The position numbers and the translations under genes were made by a program. From assembly GCF_900243075.1 (NCBI RefSeq), contig NZ_OEZH01000147.1, forward strand, positions 1 through 41,198: a DNA stretch of 41,198 nt, in the 5' to 3' direction. The stretch is from Clostridioides difficile. Lineage in GTDB: Bacteria > Bacillota > Clostridia > Peptostreptococcales > Peptostreptococcaceae. Shown one piece after another: positions 1 to 9,719 of the stretch; positions within the stretch are counted from its first letter, which is position 1, and the number at the start of each line of letters is the position of its first letter. The notes beneath the pieces are model-generated. The model was not told where the DNA came from and did not search any database. It saw nothing but the letters and a program-made list of their open reading frames with translations.

Positions 1-550
1 TATTATTAAAGAGTAAATATAATTATTAATAATATATATAGTATTTGTAATAAAATATCAACAATTACAAAGATTATGAAAACTAAATTAGAAGTCACTA
101 ACAACTTAAAACTAAAAACTATATTTTTATTAATTAGAATATTTGAAAAAGTTTTTAATCATATAAAATACACATACTTGTAATATTTAAAGGTAGTATT
201 AATATTATTAGTGTATATTAATTTCTCATTGAAATTAAAAAACCATAGATATTTCAATATTCTAAAATAGTATTTTTGTTTTAGAAGTTAGATAATAATA
301 TAATATAAAATAATCTACAAAAACAGAAAGTTTTTTAGTAAAATTAATAAGAATACATATAAATTTAAATCTAAAAGTATACATATGTCTGTTTTTTACA
401 AGATTAAAATTTATATTATATGATACAATCAACTCAACTATTTCAATAAGACTTATAATTTTTTTATTTATACTATATCTTATTGAAATCTGTATAGTTT
501 AATTTTACTTATATAATATAAATAAAATATGTGTGTATCAAGGAGGAAAT
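1..550. other. AT-rich intergenic region with two hairpins
   Basis: No credible gene is seen here. Arms at 319-327 and 388-396 (AAAAACAGA / TCTGTTTTT) form a long-range hairpin ending in a T run, which could terminate a gene lying before the window. Arms at 441-451 and 478-488 (TTTCAATAAGA / TCTTATTGAAA) form a perfect 11-bp stem about 60 bases before the first gene. The antisense frame across the start of the next gene has no ribosome binding site and looks like a shadow. Confidence 0.6.
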
Positions 551-1018
551 ATGAAATTTTTAAATGCTTTAATAGTGGTTGAAGATATTGAGAAATCAAA
601 AAAGTTTTATTATGATGTTTTAGGATTAAAAGTAATTTGTGATTTTGGAGAAAATGCCGTATTAGATGGTAATATATCATTACAAGAAAAGAAACTTTGG
701 TTAGAGTTTATTAATAAGAGTGATAATGAAGTTAAGTTCAATGGAAATGATGCTGAGTTATATTTTGAGGAAGAATATTTTGATACTTTTATTGAAAGAT
801 TGAGTGCAATGAAAGATATAGATTACGTTCATCTAGCTGTAGAACATAGTTGGGGGCAAAGAGCAATTAGATTTTATGATTTAGATGGGCATATTATTGA
901 GGTTGGAGAAACTATGTCATCTGTATGCAGACGTTTTTTAGATAGTGGGCTTTCAATGGATGAGGTAGCCAAAAGAATGGATGTGACTGTTGAATATATT
1001 GAATCAGTTTTAGATTAG
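551..1018 (+). CDS. VOC (glyoxalase/bleomycin-resistance fold) family protein
   Basis: A 155-residue protein whose first half has the VOC signature: a beta strand followed by DIEKSKKFYYDVLGLKV (about residues 9-25), and later FYDLDGHIIEVGE, which normally supplies the metal-binding Glu of the second beta-alpha-beta module. The fold is used by glyoxalases, dioxygenases and drug-binding proteins, so the substrate cannot be named. The last 30 residues, LDSGLSMDEVAKRMDV and onward, look like a small helical tail reminiscent of a helix-turn-helix. I chose ATG 551 because AAGGAGG at 540-546 sits just before it; the GTG at 533 would lie upstream of that ribosome binding site. It stands alone, with an IS remnant downstream. 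Confidence 0.8.
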   Translation: MKFLNALIVVEDIEKSKKFYYDVLGLKVICDFGENAVLDGNISLQEKKLWLEFINKSDNEVKFNGNDAELYFEEEYFDTFIERLSAMKDIDYVHLAVEHSWGQRAIRFYDLDGHIIEVGETMSSVCRRFLDSGLSMDEVAKRMDVTVEYIESVLD

Positions 1019-1129
1019 ATAGATTATATTAAAATAAAAGGGCCTTTAAAATAAAGTGTGTATTCTTCTAAAAAGTGGTGATAATTAAAATATTAAATAT
1101 CACTATATAAAGGAAGGTGCACACTTTTT

Positions 1130-2346
1130 CTGTTTAACAAAAACGAAATATTAAAAAAACTTATTGAAGAATATGATGTTAAAACAACTACAGACATTCA
1201 AGACATGTTAAAGGATTTATTGCAAGTACAATTCATCAAATGTTAGAAGCGGAGCTTGACGACCATTTAGGTTATGATAGATATGATAATAAGAATAAAA
1301 ATACTAAAAACTCCAGAAATGGATATAGAAATAAAAATGTTAAATCAGATTTTGGAGAAATAACTTTAAATATTCAAAGAGACCGAAATGGAGATTTTGA
1401 ACCAAAGGTAATTAGAAACTATGAAAATGATATATCAGGAATAGAGAACCAAGTGATTGGTATGTACTCAAAAGGCATGTCCACTCGAGATATATCAAGC
1501 CACCTTAAAAGTATTTACGGAATTGATATATCTCATTTTCTAATATCTAAAATTACTGATAGAGTTCTGCCTTTAGCTCATGAATGGCAAAAGAGACCAC
1601 TTGATATGATTTATCCAATTGTATTTATGGATGCCATACATTATAAAGTTAGAAGTGAAGATAGAATAATAAAAAAAGCAGCATATATAGCTATAGGTAT
1701 TAACTTAGAAGGGCTAAAGGAGGTTTAGGAATATGGATTGGAGGCAATGAAAGTTCAAAGTATTGATTAGAGGTGTTTACAGATATTAGACGCAGAGGAG
1801 TTAAGGGTATATTAATAGCATCTTTAGACTGACTAGTTGGATTTTCTGATGCGATTAAAGCAGTATTTCTTGATACTGAAATACAAAGATATGTTGTGCA
1901 TCAAATTAGAAATATTTTAAATTACGTATCATATAAAAATAGAAAAGAATTTGCAAAAGATTTAAAGAAAGTATATGCTGCCTGCAATTACAGAAGAGGT
2001 AGCGTTAAGTGAGCTATCGCTCTTAGAGGAAAAATGGGATAATCAATATGCGATAGCATTAAGAAGTTGGTGAAGCAATTGGAATGAACTAGCAACATAT
2101 TTTAAATATCCTCAAGAGATAAGAAGATTGATATATACTACAAATTCAATGGAAAGTTACAATAGATTATTAATAAAAGTTACTAAATCAAAGTCTATCT
2201 TTCCTTCAGATGATTTTTTGCACAAATCACTATACTTAGCAACTATGGATATTTCTGAAAAATGGACTCAGAAAATTAGAAATTGGACTCAAATTTTAGC
2301 TCATTTAAGTATTTATTTTGAAAAAAGAAACTTAACTCTAAATTAA
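1130..2346 (+). pseudogene. Decayed IS256-family transposase
   Basis: Piecing the frames together gives almost a whole IS256/mutator-type DDE transposase: MLKDLL, MLEAELDDHLGY, SRNGYRNKNVKS, MYSKGMSTRDISSHL, PIVFMDAIHYKVR (first catalytic Asp), a SLD*LVGF region (second Asp), VVHQIRN, and TTNSMESYNR (catalytic Glu) through LATMDISEKWTQKIRNW. It is broken many times: the start appears mutated to CTG at 1130 behind a GGAAGG site, there are one-base shifts near 1220, 1720 and 1980, and TGA codons interrupt conserved positions near 1768, 1830 and 2073. It cannot make active protein. Sequence at 1040-1075 (GGCCTTTAAAATAAAGTGTGTATTC) may be the left terminal repeat, with TTCTTAAAGG near 2378 a poor match for the right end. 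The insertion sits just before cassette 1 and marks the region as accessory. Confidence 0.88.
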
Positions 2347-2905
2347 TAAAGTAATATTTAAAAAAAATTAAGAAATTTTCTTAAAGGAATAATAATTTTT
2401 GCAAAAATGGAAAAATGTCAAAATAAGGCTATGATTTTTAGAACCATAGTCTTATCAGTAAAAATTTAATTATCACTTAAAAAATAAATTTTTATTTAAA
2501 GAATATACATAAATATTTCCAGATTAAAGTAAACTTGTATGAAAACAAATTTACTTACAGTTTTTATTTTTCTAAAATACATAATATAATACTTATTGTA
2601 GTTTTATTTGAATTTTTAAAAATATTGTGATACTTCTTATATATTATAGTAGAGTCTAGATTTAGAAAAAAAGATTAATATATAAAAGATAATTATGTTT
2701 ACTATTTTCTTGTATAATTATGTATACTATTTTATGTAACTATGCTAAAATTTAATTGAATAAATTAAAAATATAATGAAAATTTAGTCTTAATTTATTT
2801 ATTTAATAGCCAATTCAAATCAAATAATGTTTAAATCAGAAATATAAATAAATATTATTATAATCGTTGTTAAATCCTATCTTAAAAATTTATATCATAT
2901 AAAAC
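2347..2905. other. Intergenic region upstream of cassette 1
   Basis: About 560 bases without a supportable gene. It contains an imperfect hairpin at 2424-2454 (TAAGGCTATG / CATAGTCTTA) without a T run, and near its middle the 25-base-period direct repeat listed separately, which overlaps TATAAT-like sequence and is the likely promoter area for the downstream cassette. Confidence 0.6.
2689..2733 (+). repeat. Two direct repeats (19 of 20 identical, period 25) in the cassette 1 promoter region
   Basis: The 20-mer at 2689-2708 recurs at 2714-2733 with one difference (ATAATTATGT-T/A-TACTATTTT minus one base in between). Paired direct repeats at a fixed spacing upstream of a cassette are typical of response-regulator binding sites. 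The second copy contains AATTATGTATACT, whose reverse complement AGTATACATAATT occurs at 18183-18195 just upstream of the response-regulator remnant of cassette 2. The operator role is inference; the AT-rich background makes chance matches easier. Confidence 0.45.
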
Positions 2906-3424
2906 ATGAATTTAAGTCATAATGATATATTAGATTGTTTTGAACTTGCCAAAGATAGTAGGTTATATTTTGATAATCTTATTAAATGTTTATGTAATGA
3001 AAGAATATTAATAAATAAAAAATATAATTTTACTAGAAAAATTGAAAGTGTTTATTTTATTATAACTGAAAGATGTAACTTATCATGCACACATTGTTGT
3101 TGTGATTTAACTACCTCAACTTTGAAGGATGAACTAAGTACAGAGGATATGATTTCTATAATTGATAAAAATATTACAAATTAGTCCTAAAAATATAACA
3201 ATATCTGATGGCGAACTTTTGGTAAAGTTAGATATATGGACTATAATGGATTATTTAAGAAGTAGATTTGATGGAAACTGTTTAGCTGGTTGTGGACGTT
3301 GGGTTTAGATAGGAAATAAAAGCTCTACAACAAAAATATATTATAAAGATAAGCTTATAGATGTATATGCAAGTGTGAAGCTATAAAATTGATAAGTGTA
3401 AATAACATGTCAAACAAGGAGTAA
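2906..3424 (+). pseudogene. Remnant of a radical SAM/SPASM peptide maturase
   Basis: The first 92 codons (2906-3184) run through a roughly 50-residue N-terminal segment into IITERCNLSCTHCCCD, which contains the CxxxCxxC motif that binds the radical SAM [4Fe-4S] cluster. The frame then shifts. In the next frame TISDGELLVKLDIWTIMDYLRS resembles the GGEP-plus-helix segment of such enzymes, with GGEP changed to DGEL, and it is joined directly to NCLAGCGRWV and, after another shift, CKCEAIKLI, which resemble a C-terminal SPASM-type Cys cluster. A radical SAM/SPASM maturase is normally 400-480 residues, so the centre has been deleted. Enzymes of this kind install thioether or other links in ribosomal peptides. 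No good ribosome binding site precedes 2906. Downstream lie an ABC transporter and an S8 protease stub, as expected for a peptide maturation locus. Confidence 0.7.
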
Positions 3425-3427
3425 ATT

Positions 3428-4090
3428 ATGAGTATTTTACAGATAAAAAACCTAAATAAAATATATGGTAAATCGGAAACAGAAGTGAGGGCGTTAAATC
3501 AAATAAATCTAAAAATAAATAATGGAGAATTTGTTGTGATAGTAGGTAAAAGTGGAAGTGGGAAAAGTACTTTATTACACATAATGGCAGGGCTTGAAAC
3601 CCCAACAAGTGGTGATGTAATTATTGATAATATAAATATATCATCTCTTGATGAAAAGAAAAAATCTGCATTACGTAAAGAAAGATTGGGACTAATATTT
3701 CAATCATATAATTTGATTCCAGTTTTAACTGTTGAAGAAAATATAAAACTTCCAACTATAAATATAAAAAATAAAGATGAAGCTTATATTAATGAATTGA
3801 TGGAGTTACTAGGAATAAAAGATAGAAGAATGTATTTGCCAAATCAATTATCAGGTGGGCAACAACAAAGAGTAGCAATAGCAAGGTCACTTGTAAATAA
3901 ACCATCAATTGTATTTGCTGATGAGCCTACTGGAAATTTAGACACAAAGACAGAGTCAGATGTATTAAGTTTATTAAAAGAATCTCAAAAAAAATATAAT
4001 CAGACAATAATAATGATAACACATAATATAGATATAACAAAATATGCTGATAGAGTTATAGAAATAGAAGATGGATTTATAAGAGAGTAG
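3428..4090 (+). CDS. ABC transporter ATP-binding protein (MacB/LolD type), cassette 1
   Basis: A complete 220-residue ATPase: Walker A GKSGSGKST near residue 38, Q-loop FQSYNLIP, signature LSGGQQQRVAIARSL, Walker B IVFADEPTGNLD and H-loop ITHN. EPTGNLD together with the length and the partner places it in the group that works with FtsX/MacB-like permeases, in lipoprotein release, antimicrobial-peptide resistance or peptide export. AAGGAG at 3416-3421 sets the ATG at 3428. The gap to the permease is 8 bases, so the two are co-translated. It is intact although both flanking cassette members are broken. Substrate unknown; a ribosomal peptide is the contextual guess. Confidence 0.92.
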   Translation: MSILQIKNLNKIYGKSETEVRALNQINLKINNGEFVVIVGKSGSGKSTLLHIMAGLETPTSGDVIIDNINISSLDEKKKSALRKERLGLIFQSYNLIPVLTVEENIKLPTINIKNKDEAYINELMELLGIKDRRMYLPNQLSGGQQQRVAIARSLVNKPSIVFADEPTGNLDTKTESDVLSLLKESQKKYNQTIIMITHNIDITKYADRVIEIEDGFIRE

Positions 4091-4098
4091 GTAGATTT

Positions 4099-6606
4099 AT
4101 GAAACTTAATTATATTGTAAAAAAATATATAATGGGAAATAAGAAAAATACATTATTAATAATTGTAAGTATTATAATTTCGACAGCATTGTTTTTAATT
4201 ATGAATATAATAAGCGAAGACGCCACAAACTTAATGATAAATCAAGCTAAAAATGAATTTACATTAAAACATGTACAATATATCAATCCAAAGGATGAAG
4301 AAATAAAATATATAGAAAATGACACAAGTATAGATAAAGTTGGAAAGTCAATGCTTTTAGGAATTAGTGATATTGGTAAAGGTCAAACACTGCAAATCCT
4401 ATCTCAAGATAAAGTTGCTGAAGAACTAAATGATATTTACACACTAGAAAAAGGTAAATTACCAGTAGATGAAAATGAAATTGCTATAGATTCATGGTAT
4501 ATTAAACAAAAAAAGATAAAAAACCCTATAGGAAAAAGGATAACATTAGATTATAGAAGACAAAGTATAGATCAAGAAGATTTATATACTGGTAAAAAAG
4601 AGTTCAAAATAACTGGTATCCTAAATAGTAATCCTATTTTAAAAGCTCAAGGAACATCAATTGGACTTATAAGTAACGATTGTGCTATCAAGAATATTCC
4701 TATTAAAAATAAATATGATCAAGTTATGTTCACTTTTAAAAAGGAAAAAAATATACAAAAACAATCACAAAAACTTATTAAAAATGGAAATTTGAATGAG
4801 GATAATATCTATTTTAATAATGAATTATTAATAGCTATATCTGATAGTATGAATTTAAAAATACCTTATATAATAGTTAATATAGTGCTAGCACTAGCAA
4901 CCATATTATTAATTTATAATATTTTTTATATATTAGTATCAAATAGAATAAAGGATTTTGGGATATTTAGGGCATTAGAATTTAATCCAAATGATATTTT
5001 TAAAATAATGATTTTAGAAGTATCTATATATTCTATTATAAGTATCTCTATAGGGCTAATTTTAGGTGGGATAATAGCTAGTTTATCGAGGGAGTATGTT
5101 ATAGGAGTAATATACAATATCAACTATATAAATTCTATCAAAAACTATAACTATATAAATACATACATAATTTCTATATTATTAAGTTTAGGAACTATAA
5201 TAATATCAGTTTCAAAACCCCTTATGTTATCAGTTAAAACTGATCCAATGATTTGTATAAGAAGAACTAATGAAAAAGTGAATATAAAACAAAACTCTTT
5301 TATAAATAAATTTATGATAAAGCTTTTCAAAGACTATGGTAACATAGCATCAAAAAATATACAAAGAAATAAGAAACGTACAAATTTATCTATAGCATCA
5401 ATGGTAATTATATTTTTCTTAATGGCAACAATATATACAAAGTCTACTAGTAATTTTTTGAATGATGGTGTATTAAAATATTGGATCCAAGGAGATTATC
5501 TATTACATAATATTGATATAAGTACTATACATTCAAACAATAAAGGCTATGATAAAAATGTACTACAAGATATAAAAGATATTGATGGTGTAACAAAAGT
5601 AAATTCGTATAGGCATAAGTGGTTTAATATAAAAATTGATGATAAAAATATAAATATGAATTCTGATTATTGGAAAAATAATAAAGATAATATTGAAGCT
5701 AGATCAGAAGTGAAAGATGGAATTAAAGTATATAATAATTCTTTTGAATTTTTAGGAATAGAAGATACAGATATACTAGAGGATTTCGTGATAAATGGAA
5801 AGGAAAATATAGATAAATTTAGTAAACAACCATATCTGTATATAACAAAGAAATCTAGTGATTCGCTTAATATAAAAAAAGGAGATAGGATAAAAGTATA
5901 TTTTGATATTATAGATTCAAAAACAAACAATTTCACTAAAACAATATCTCAAGAATTTATAGTATGTGGAATTATAACTACATTACCAGTAACTTCACAA
6001 GTAGGAGCTGAATTTGGTGGAGTAATATCAACAAATCAATTCAATAAGTTTACAGGAATATCATCTTATGAAAGATTTGACATATGGACAAGTAAATTAG
6101 CTAATGATAAATATGTTGAAAGTGAATTAAATAAAATAACAGAAAAAACAAATAAAGGAATTTTAATTCCCTATAAAGCTGAAACAGCTGAATATGAAAA
6201 AATTGATAATCAAAAAACACTAATTATGGTATTAGTAACTGGAATTATAGCTATATTGTCTTTATTCAATTGTTGCAATACTATAGTTACTAGTATTAAT
6301 AGCAGAAGTAGAGAATTTGCACTATTTAGAGGAATAGGGATATCAAAACATGAAATAAATAAAATTGTTAAATTGGAAAGTTATATATATATTATAGTAA
6401 GCTTTTTTATATCTATAATACCTATTTTAATTGTAAGAAGTATAATAATAAAACCTTTTGAAAGTATCAGTTTAATAAATTTGAAATTTATAGGGGCTAT
6501 TATCCTAATAGTATTTATTTTAGTATCTATAATTATGATAACTACATTAAAAACATTGAATAAAATTCAAAATGAAAATTTTATAGAAGAAATAAAGACT
6601 TTATAA
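4099..6606 (+). CDS. FtsX-type ABC transporter permease, cassette 1
   Basis: An 835-residue membrane protein. One hydrophobic helix lies near residues 17-37, a large extracytoplasmic domain follows, then three helices at about 255-375 containing the FtsX-like stretch NRIKDFGIFRALEFNPNDIFK. A further helix lies at about 428-448, a second large outside domain follows, and the last three helices start near 705 with a second FtsX signature, NSRSREFALFRGIGISKHEI. Two FtsX domains in one chain is the arrangement of clostridial and bacillar peptide transport/resistance permeases. It probably assembles with the ATPase encoded immediately upstream. No frameshift is visible. An S8 protease stub follows 30 bases downstream. 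Its counterpart in cassette 2 is encoded at 18887-21460. Confidence 0.88.
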   Translation: MKLNYIVKKYIMGNKKNTLLIIVSIIISTALFLIMNIISEDATNLMINQAKNEFTLKHVQYINPKDEEIKYIENDTSIDKVGKSMLLGISDIGKGQTLQILSQDKVAEELNDIYTLEKGKLPVDENEIAIDSWYIKQKKIKNPIGKRITLDYRRQSIDQEDLYTGKKEFKITGILNSNPILKAQGTSIGLISNDCAIKNIPIKNKYDQVMFTFKKEKNIQKQSQKLIKNGNLNEDNIYFNNELLIAISDSMNLKIPYIIVNIVLALATILLIYNIFYILVSNRIKDFGIFRALEFNPNDIFKIMILEVSIYSIISISIGLILGGIIASLSREYVIGVIYNINYINSIKNYNYINTYIISILLSLGTIIISVSKPLMLSVKTDPMICIRRTNEKVNIKQNSFINKFMIKLFKDYGNIASKNIQRNKKRTNLSIASMVIIFFLMATIYTKSTSNFLNDGVLKYWIQGDYLLHNIDISTIHSNNKGYDKNVLQDIKDIDGVTKVNSYRHKWFNIKIDDKNINMNSDYWKNNKDNIEARSEVKDGIKVYNNSFEFLGIEDTDILEDFVINGKENIDKFSKQPYLYITKKSSDSLNIKKGDRIKVYFDIIDSKTNNFTKTISQEFIVCGIITTLPVTSQVGAEFGGVISTNQFNKFTGISSYERFDIWTSKLANDKYVESELNKITEKTNKGILIPYKAETAEYEKIDNQKTLIMVLVTGIIAILSLFNCCNTIVTSINSRSREFALFRGIGISKHEINKIVKLESYIYIIVSFFISIIPILIVRSIIIKPFESISLINLKFIGAIILIVFILVSIIMITTLKTLNKIQNENFIEEIKTL

Positions 6607-6636
6607 GAAACAGCCCATAAATTAAGGAGGTTTTGT

Positions 6637-6756
6637 ATGAATTCGATTGCAATTATTGATAGTGGTATAGATATTGATTTTAAAGAGTTTAGAAATAAAA
6701 ATAAAATAAGTTATCCAAGTTATATGGATGGTGTAAAGGAGTACAACAATGCATAG
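6637..6756 (+). pseudogene. Truncated S8 (subtilisin-type) protease
   Basis: A 39-codon frame behind a strong AAGGAGG (6623-6630 region) begins MNSIAIIDSGID, the first subtilisin motif with the catalytic Asp at residue 8. It stops at TAG 6754 before the HGT and GTSxA motifs. In the next frame CIANINIGLIKT may be a shifted continuation, but nothing resembling the Asn or Ser regions follows within the next 290 bases, so most of the gene is deleted. The equivalent intact gene in cassette 2 is 336 codons long (22154-23164) and starts in the same way. The intact start and ribosome binding site suggest recent loss. Confidence 0.75.
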
Positions 6757-6949
6757 CAAATATAAATATTGGTTTAATAAAAACTCTACTGTTAAACCTA
6801 TTGTCGTTTTAACACAAGCCTAATAATAAGTGTAACCTGAGAATTATTGATAATATAAAAATCTTGTTTATTATAAAACTTGTATGAACAAATATTAAGT
6901 ATTATAAATATGATAAGTGATATTAAAATATTTAACAGGTCCTTGAAAG

Positions 6950-6995
6950 AAATGACCTAAGTTATGTATAAATAACAAAATTTAGGTCATTTTTA
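6950..6995. terminator. Bidirectional terminator between cassette 1 and the permease operon
   Basis: Perfect arms AAATGACCTAA (6950-6960) and TTAGGTCATTT (6982-6992), with T runs on both strands, lie between the convergent cassette 1 and the minus-strand amino acid permease. Confidence 0.8.
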
Positions 6996-7045
6996 ACTAT
7001 TTCTATAGTATTAGAAAAATAAGTTTCTAAATAGTTTATAAAATA

Positions 7046-8395
7046 TTATTGAATCTTTTCTCTTGGAATATATAATTTTGAATCTTCTGATTTATTTTCA
7101 TGCTTAATTCCCTTATTTTTTTTCATAAGTATATATAGAGGTGCTATTAATAACATTGCTCCCAATCCTATTAAAACTCTATTTTGAGTTATAGGTTTTG
7201 TCATATCTTCCACCCAAGCTTGTTGTAATAACCATAAACTACCTAAAATAGCTACTGTTGGTATAACAGGACCAAAAGGAATCTTGAAAGAAGCCTGAAT
7301 ATCTTTTCTTTTTCTTAAAACTATTACTGACAAACAAGTTGGTATATACTGAGCAAATCTTGCAATTACACTCATTACTGCAAGCTGTTCAAAACTTCCA
7401 GTCAGTACAAGTGGTATACAGCAAATTAAAGATATTATTATTGCTACATATGGAGCATCATATTTATTTGTTTTTCCTATAAATGCTGGAAGAGAACCTT
7501 CTTCTGCTAGAGAAGAACCACATTTAGGAGTTACTATTGAAGAACCTATATTTATACCAAATATAGATATTAATGTTGCTACAGATATAAAGACCTTACC
7601 ATAGTTACCTAAAAATACACTTGAAGCATCTGCAATTGGAATACTATTTTCAAATAGTTTATCTCCCAGTATACCCATACAGACAACCTGAATTAAGATA
7701 TAAATCATTGCACATATAAATATTGTAGTTATTAATGCAATTGGAAGATTTTTTTTTGGATTCTCCATTTCTCCACTTGCTACAATAAATGATTCAAATC
7801 CAGTAAATGCGTAAAATACCAATATGATGGCTGGTCCCATACTAGAGTTAACTAGATTGCCTGAAGGGACAATATTTCCAAATTTTATAAAGAATATTCC
7901 AACTATTACGAAAACTATTAATGGTACTAATTTAGCTATAGTTATTACATTATTCATTATCTTTGTACTTTTAATTCCAAATAAGCTATTTATTGAAAGT
8001 AATGTTACTAGTGCTGCAGCTATATAACCTTTGTATTCAGTGGCAGCTTCTGGCCAAAATGAACCTAAAGCTGTTGCAAATCCGACTGCTAGAGTAGACC
8101 ACGATATAATTCTTATAACCCAAGACATTGTACCAACTTCAAATCCTATAAAATCTCCAAAAGCTTTTTTGGAGTATAGATATGCACCTCCATTTTTATC
8201 AAACATACTTCCAACTTCTGCAAAACATAAAAGTATTGATAGAACTAAGATTGTAGCAAAAATATATATAAATATACTGTTTTGACTTGCTAGATTATAA
8301 ACTTTACCTGGTAGTAAGAATATACCTGAACCTATTATGCTATTAATTCCTAATAATATCATACTAAATAACCCTAATTTTTTAGCTTTTTCCAT
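7046..8395 (-). CDS. APC-family amino acid permease
   Basis: A 449-residue, 12-helix membrane protein. The first helix has the amino acid/polyamine/organocation signature INSIIGSGIFLLPG (residues 18-30), where GSGIF lines the substrate backbone site. The sixth helix region includes FYAFTGFESF, also typical of the family. The hydrophilic tail after about residue 425 is presumably cytoplasmic. AGGAG sits upstream of ATG 8395. It is 44 bases downstream of the M20 amidohydrolase on the same strand and probably co-transcribed from the -24/-12 promoter at 9704-9719. Together they suggest uptake of an amino acid or small amide and its hydrolysis, or export of the freed amino acid. Exact substrate not evident. 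Confidence 0.9.
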   Translation of the reverse strand: MEKAKKLGLFSMILLGINSIIGSGIFLLPGKVYNLASQNSIFIYIFATILVLSILLCFAEVGSMFDKNGGAYLYSKKAFGDFIGFEVGTMSWVIRIISWSTLAVGFATALGSFWPEAATEYKGYIAAALVTLLSINSLFGIKSTKIMNNVITIAKLVPLIVFVIVGIFFIKFGNIVPSGNLVNSSMGPAIILVFYAFTGFESFIVASGEMENPKKNLPIALITTIFICAMIYILIQVVCMGILGDKLFENSIPIADASSVFLGNYGKVFISVATLISIFGINIGSSIVTPKCGSSLAEEGSLPAFIGKTNKYDAPYVAIIISLICCIPLVLTGSFEQLAVMSVIARFAQYIPTCLSVIVLRKRKDIQASFKIPFGPVIPTVAILGSLWLLQQAWVEDMTKPITQNRVLIGLGAMLLIAPLYILMKKNKGIKHENKSEDSKLYIPREKIQ

Positions 8396-8439
8396 ATTAA
8401 TTTATCTCCTATTCTTTTATTAACAAATGTATAAATGTA

Positions 8440-9660
8440 TTAATTAAAATATAAAGTATTCATTACATGCATCATAACACCTATTGGCAGACAATCCTCA
8501 TCTATATTAAAGCTAGAGGTATGTAGAGGTGAAATTAATCCCATTTCTTCATTTTTACATCCTAAATGGAAGAATGCTCCTTTGCAATGTTCTGTGTAAA
8601 AAGAAAAGTCTTCACCACCTAAAGAAGGGTTTGGTCTTAATATAAAGTTTTCTTCTCCAAGTAATTCTTTAGTACTTGAGATAACAGTGTCTACTAATTC
8701 TTTTTCATTTATAACAGCAGGGTAATTTTCATCACTTACATGCAATGTCCCAACACAAGCAAACGCAGATGCAGTATCTTCAACAATTTTGGCTATCTTA
8801 TCAATCATAAAGTTTCTTGTTTTACTATTTAAAGTTCTTAAAGTACCTTCTAGTTTTACATCTTCACATATTACATTGTGTGCGTCACCACCATATATTT
8901 TACCTATAGTTAAAACAGCAGCATTGTTTGGTTCTAAGTTTCTACTTATTATAGTTTGTAATGATGTAACAATTTGTGAAGCTGTAACTATTGCATCAAT
9001 ACCATTTTCAGGATATGCACCATGAGCTCTTTTACCTTTGACATTTATTTCTATAGTGTCAACACTAGCATTTAATGTGTCATATTTTGTTTCAATAAAT
9101 CCTGTTTCAATATGTGGCATAACATGAAGTCCAAATATATAATCAGCTTTAGGATTTTCTAAACATCCATCTTCAACTAAGAATTTTGCTCCACCAAAAC
9201 CTTCTTCTGCTGGTTGAAATAGGAACTTTACATTTACATTTAGTCTATCTTTTATTGAATGCAAAACTTTACATGCTCCAAGTAGTATTGTTGTATGTGC
9301 ATCATGACCACAAGCGTGCATTTTTCCAGGATGTATTGATTTATAAGGTATATCGTTTTCTTCTTCGATAGGAAGGGCATCCATATCTGCTCTTATACAA
9401 ATGGTTTTATTTGCATTTTCTTTTAAAATATATGCCATAATTCCATTGTGTTTTGTAAATTCCATATAATCAATTCCTATTTCTTTTAAATAAGAAATGA
9501 CTTTCTGCTTAGTAAGGTTTTCTTCAAGAGCTAGTTCTGGAATTTTGTGTAATTCTCTTCTTATATTTAGTAGCCACGGTTTTATAGAATTACAGCTTTC
9601 TATCACAAAATCTTTTCCCAGTTCCTTAGTTTGATATTCTAATTTTAAAGACTGTTGCAT
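8440..9660 (-). CDS. M20-family amidohydrolase (N-acyl-amino acid/hippurate hydrolase type)
   Basis: A 406-residue protein with the metal-binding layout of amidohydrolases such as hippuricase and IAA-amino acid hydrolases: IRADMDALPIEEEN (about 89-102), ACGHDAHT with C117, H119 and D120, QPAEEG with E152/E153 as general base region, GLHVMPH (178-183), and GGEDFSFY near 355. The dimerization insert starts around VDTIEINVKGKRAHGAYPENG. It should remove an acyl group from an N-acylated amino acid in the cytoplasm. GGGGGAAT precedes ATG 9660. It is the first gene after a sigma-54 promoter and is followed by a permease. Confidence 0.9.
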   Translation of the reverse strand: MQQSLKLEYQTKELGKDFVIESCNSIKPWLLNIRRELHKIPELALEENLTKQKVISYLKEIGIDYMEFTKHNGIMAYILKENANKTICIRADMDALPIEEENDIPYKSIHPGKMHACGHDAHTTILLGACKVLHSIKDRLNVNVKFLFQPAEEGFGGAKFLVEDGCLENPKADYIFGLHVMPHIETGFIETKYDTLNASVDTIEINVKGKRAHGAYPENGIDAIVTASQIVTSLQTIISRNLEPNNAAVLTIGKIYGGDAHNVICEDVKLEGTLRTLNSKTRNFMIDKIAKIVEDTASAFACVGTLHVSDENYPAVINEKELVDTVISSTKELLGEENFILRPNPSLGGEDFSFYTEHCKGAFFHLGCKNEEMGLISPLHTSSFNIDEDCLPIGVMMHVMNTLYFN

Positions 9661-9703
9661 TTTTATTCCCCCAATTGCTTTTTATTGTTTGGTTAATATA
9701 ATT

Positions 9704-9719
9704 AGCAATTATTATGCCA
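9704..9719 (-). promoter_or_regulatory. Sigma-54 (-24/-12) promoter for the amidohydrolase-permease operon
   Basis: On the minus strand the sequence reads TGGCATAATAATTGCT. GG (9718-9717) and GC (9706-9705) are separated by exactly 10 bases, matching the consensus TGGCAC-N5-TTGCW at nearly every position. Transcription would begin near 9693, leaving a leader of about 33 bases before ATG 9660. The adjacent gene encodes a sigma-54 activator, which supports the assignment. Confidence 0.85.

Noticed and set aside
480-680. 66-residue minus-strand frame over the start of the VOC gene
   Set aside because: No ribosome binding site, low-complexity AT-rich translation, and it overlaps a gene with clear family motifs on the other strand.
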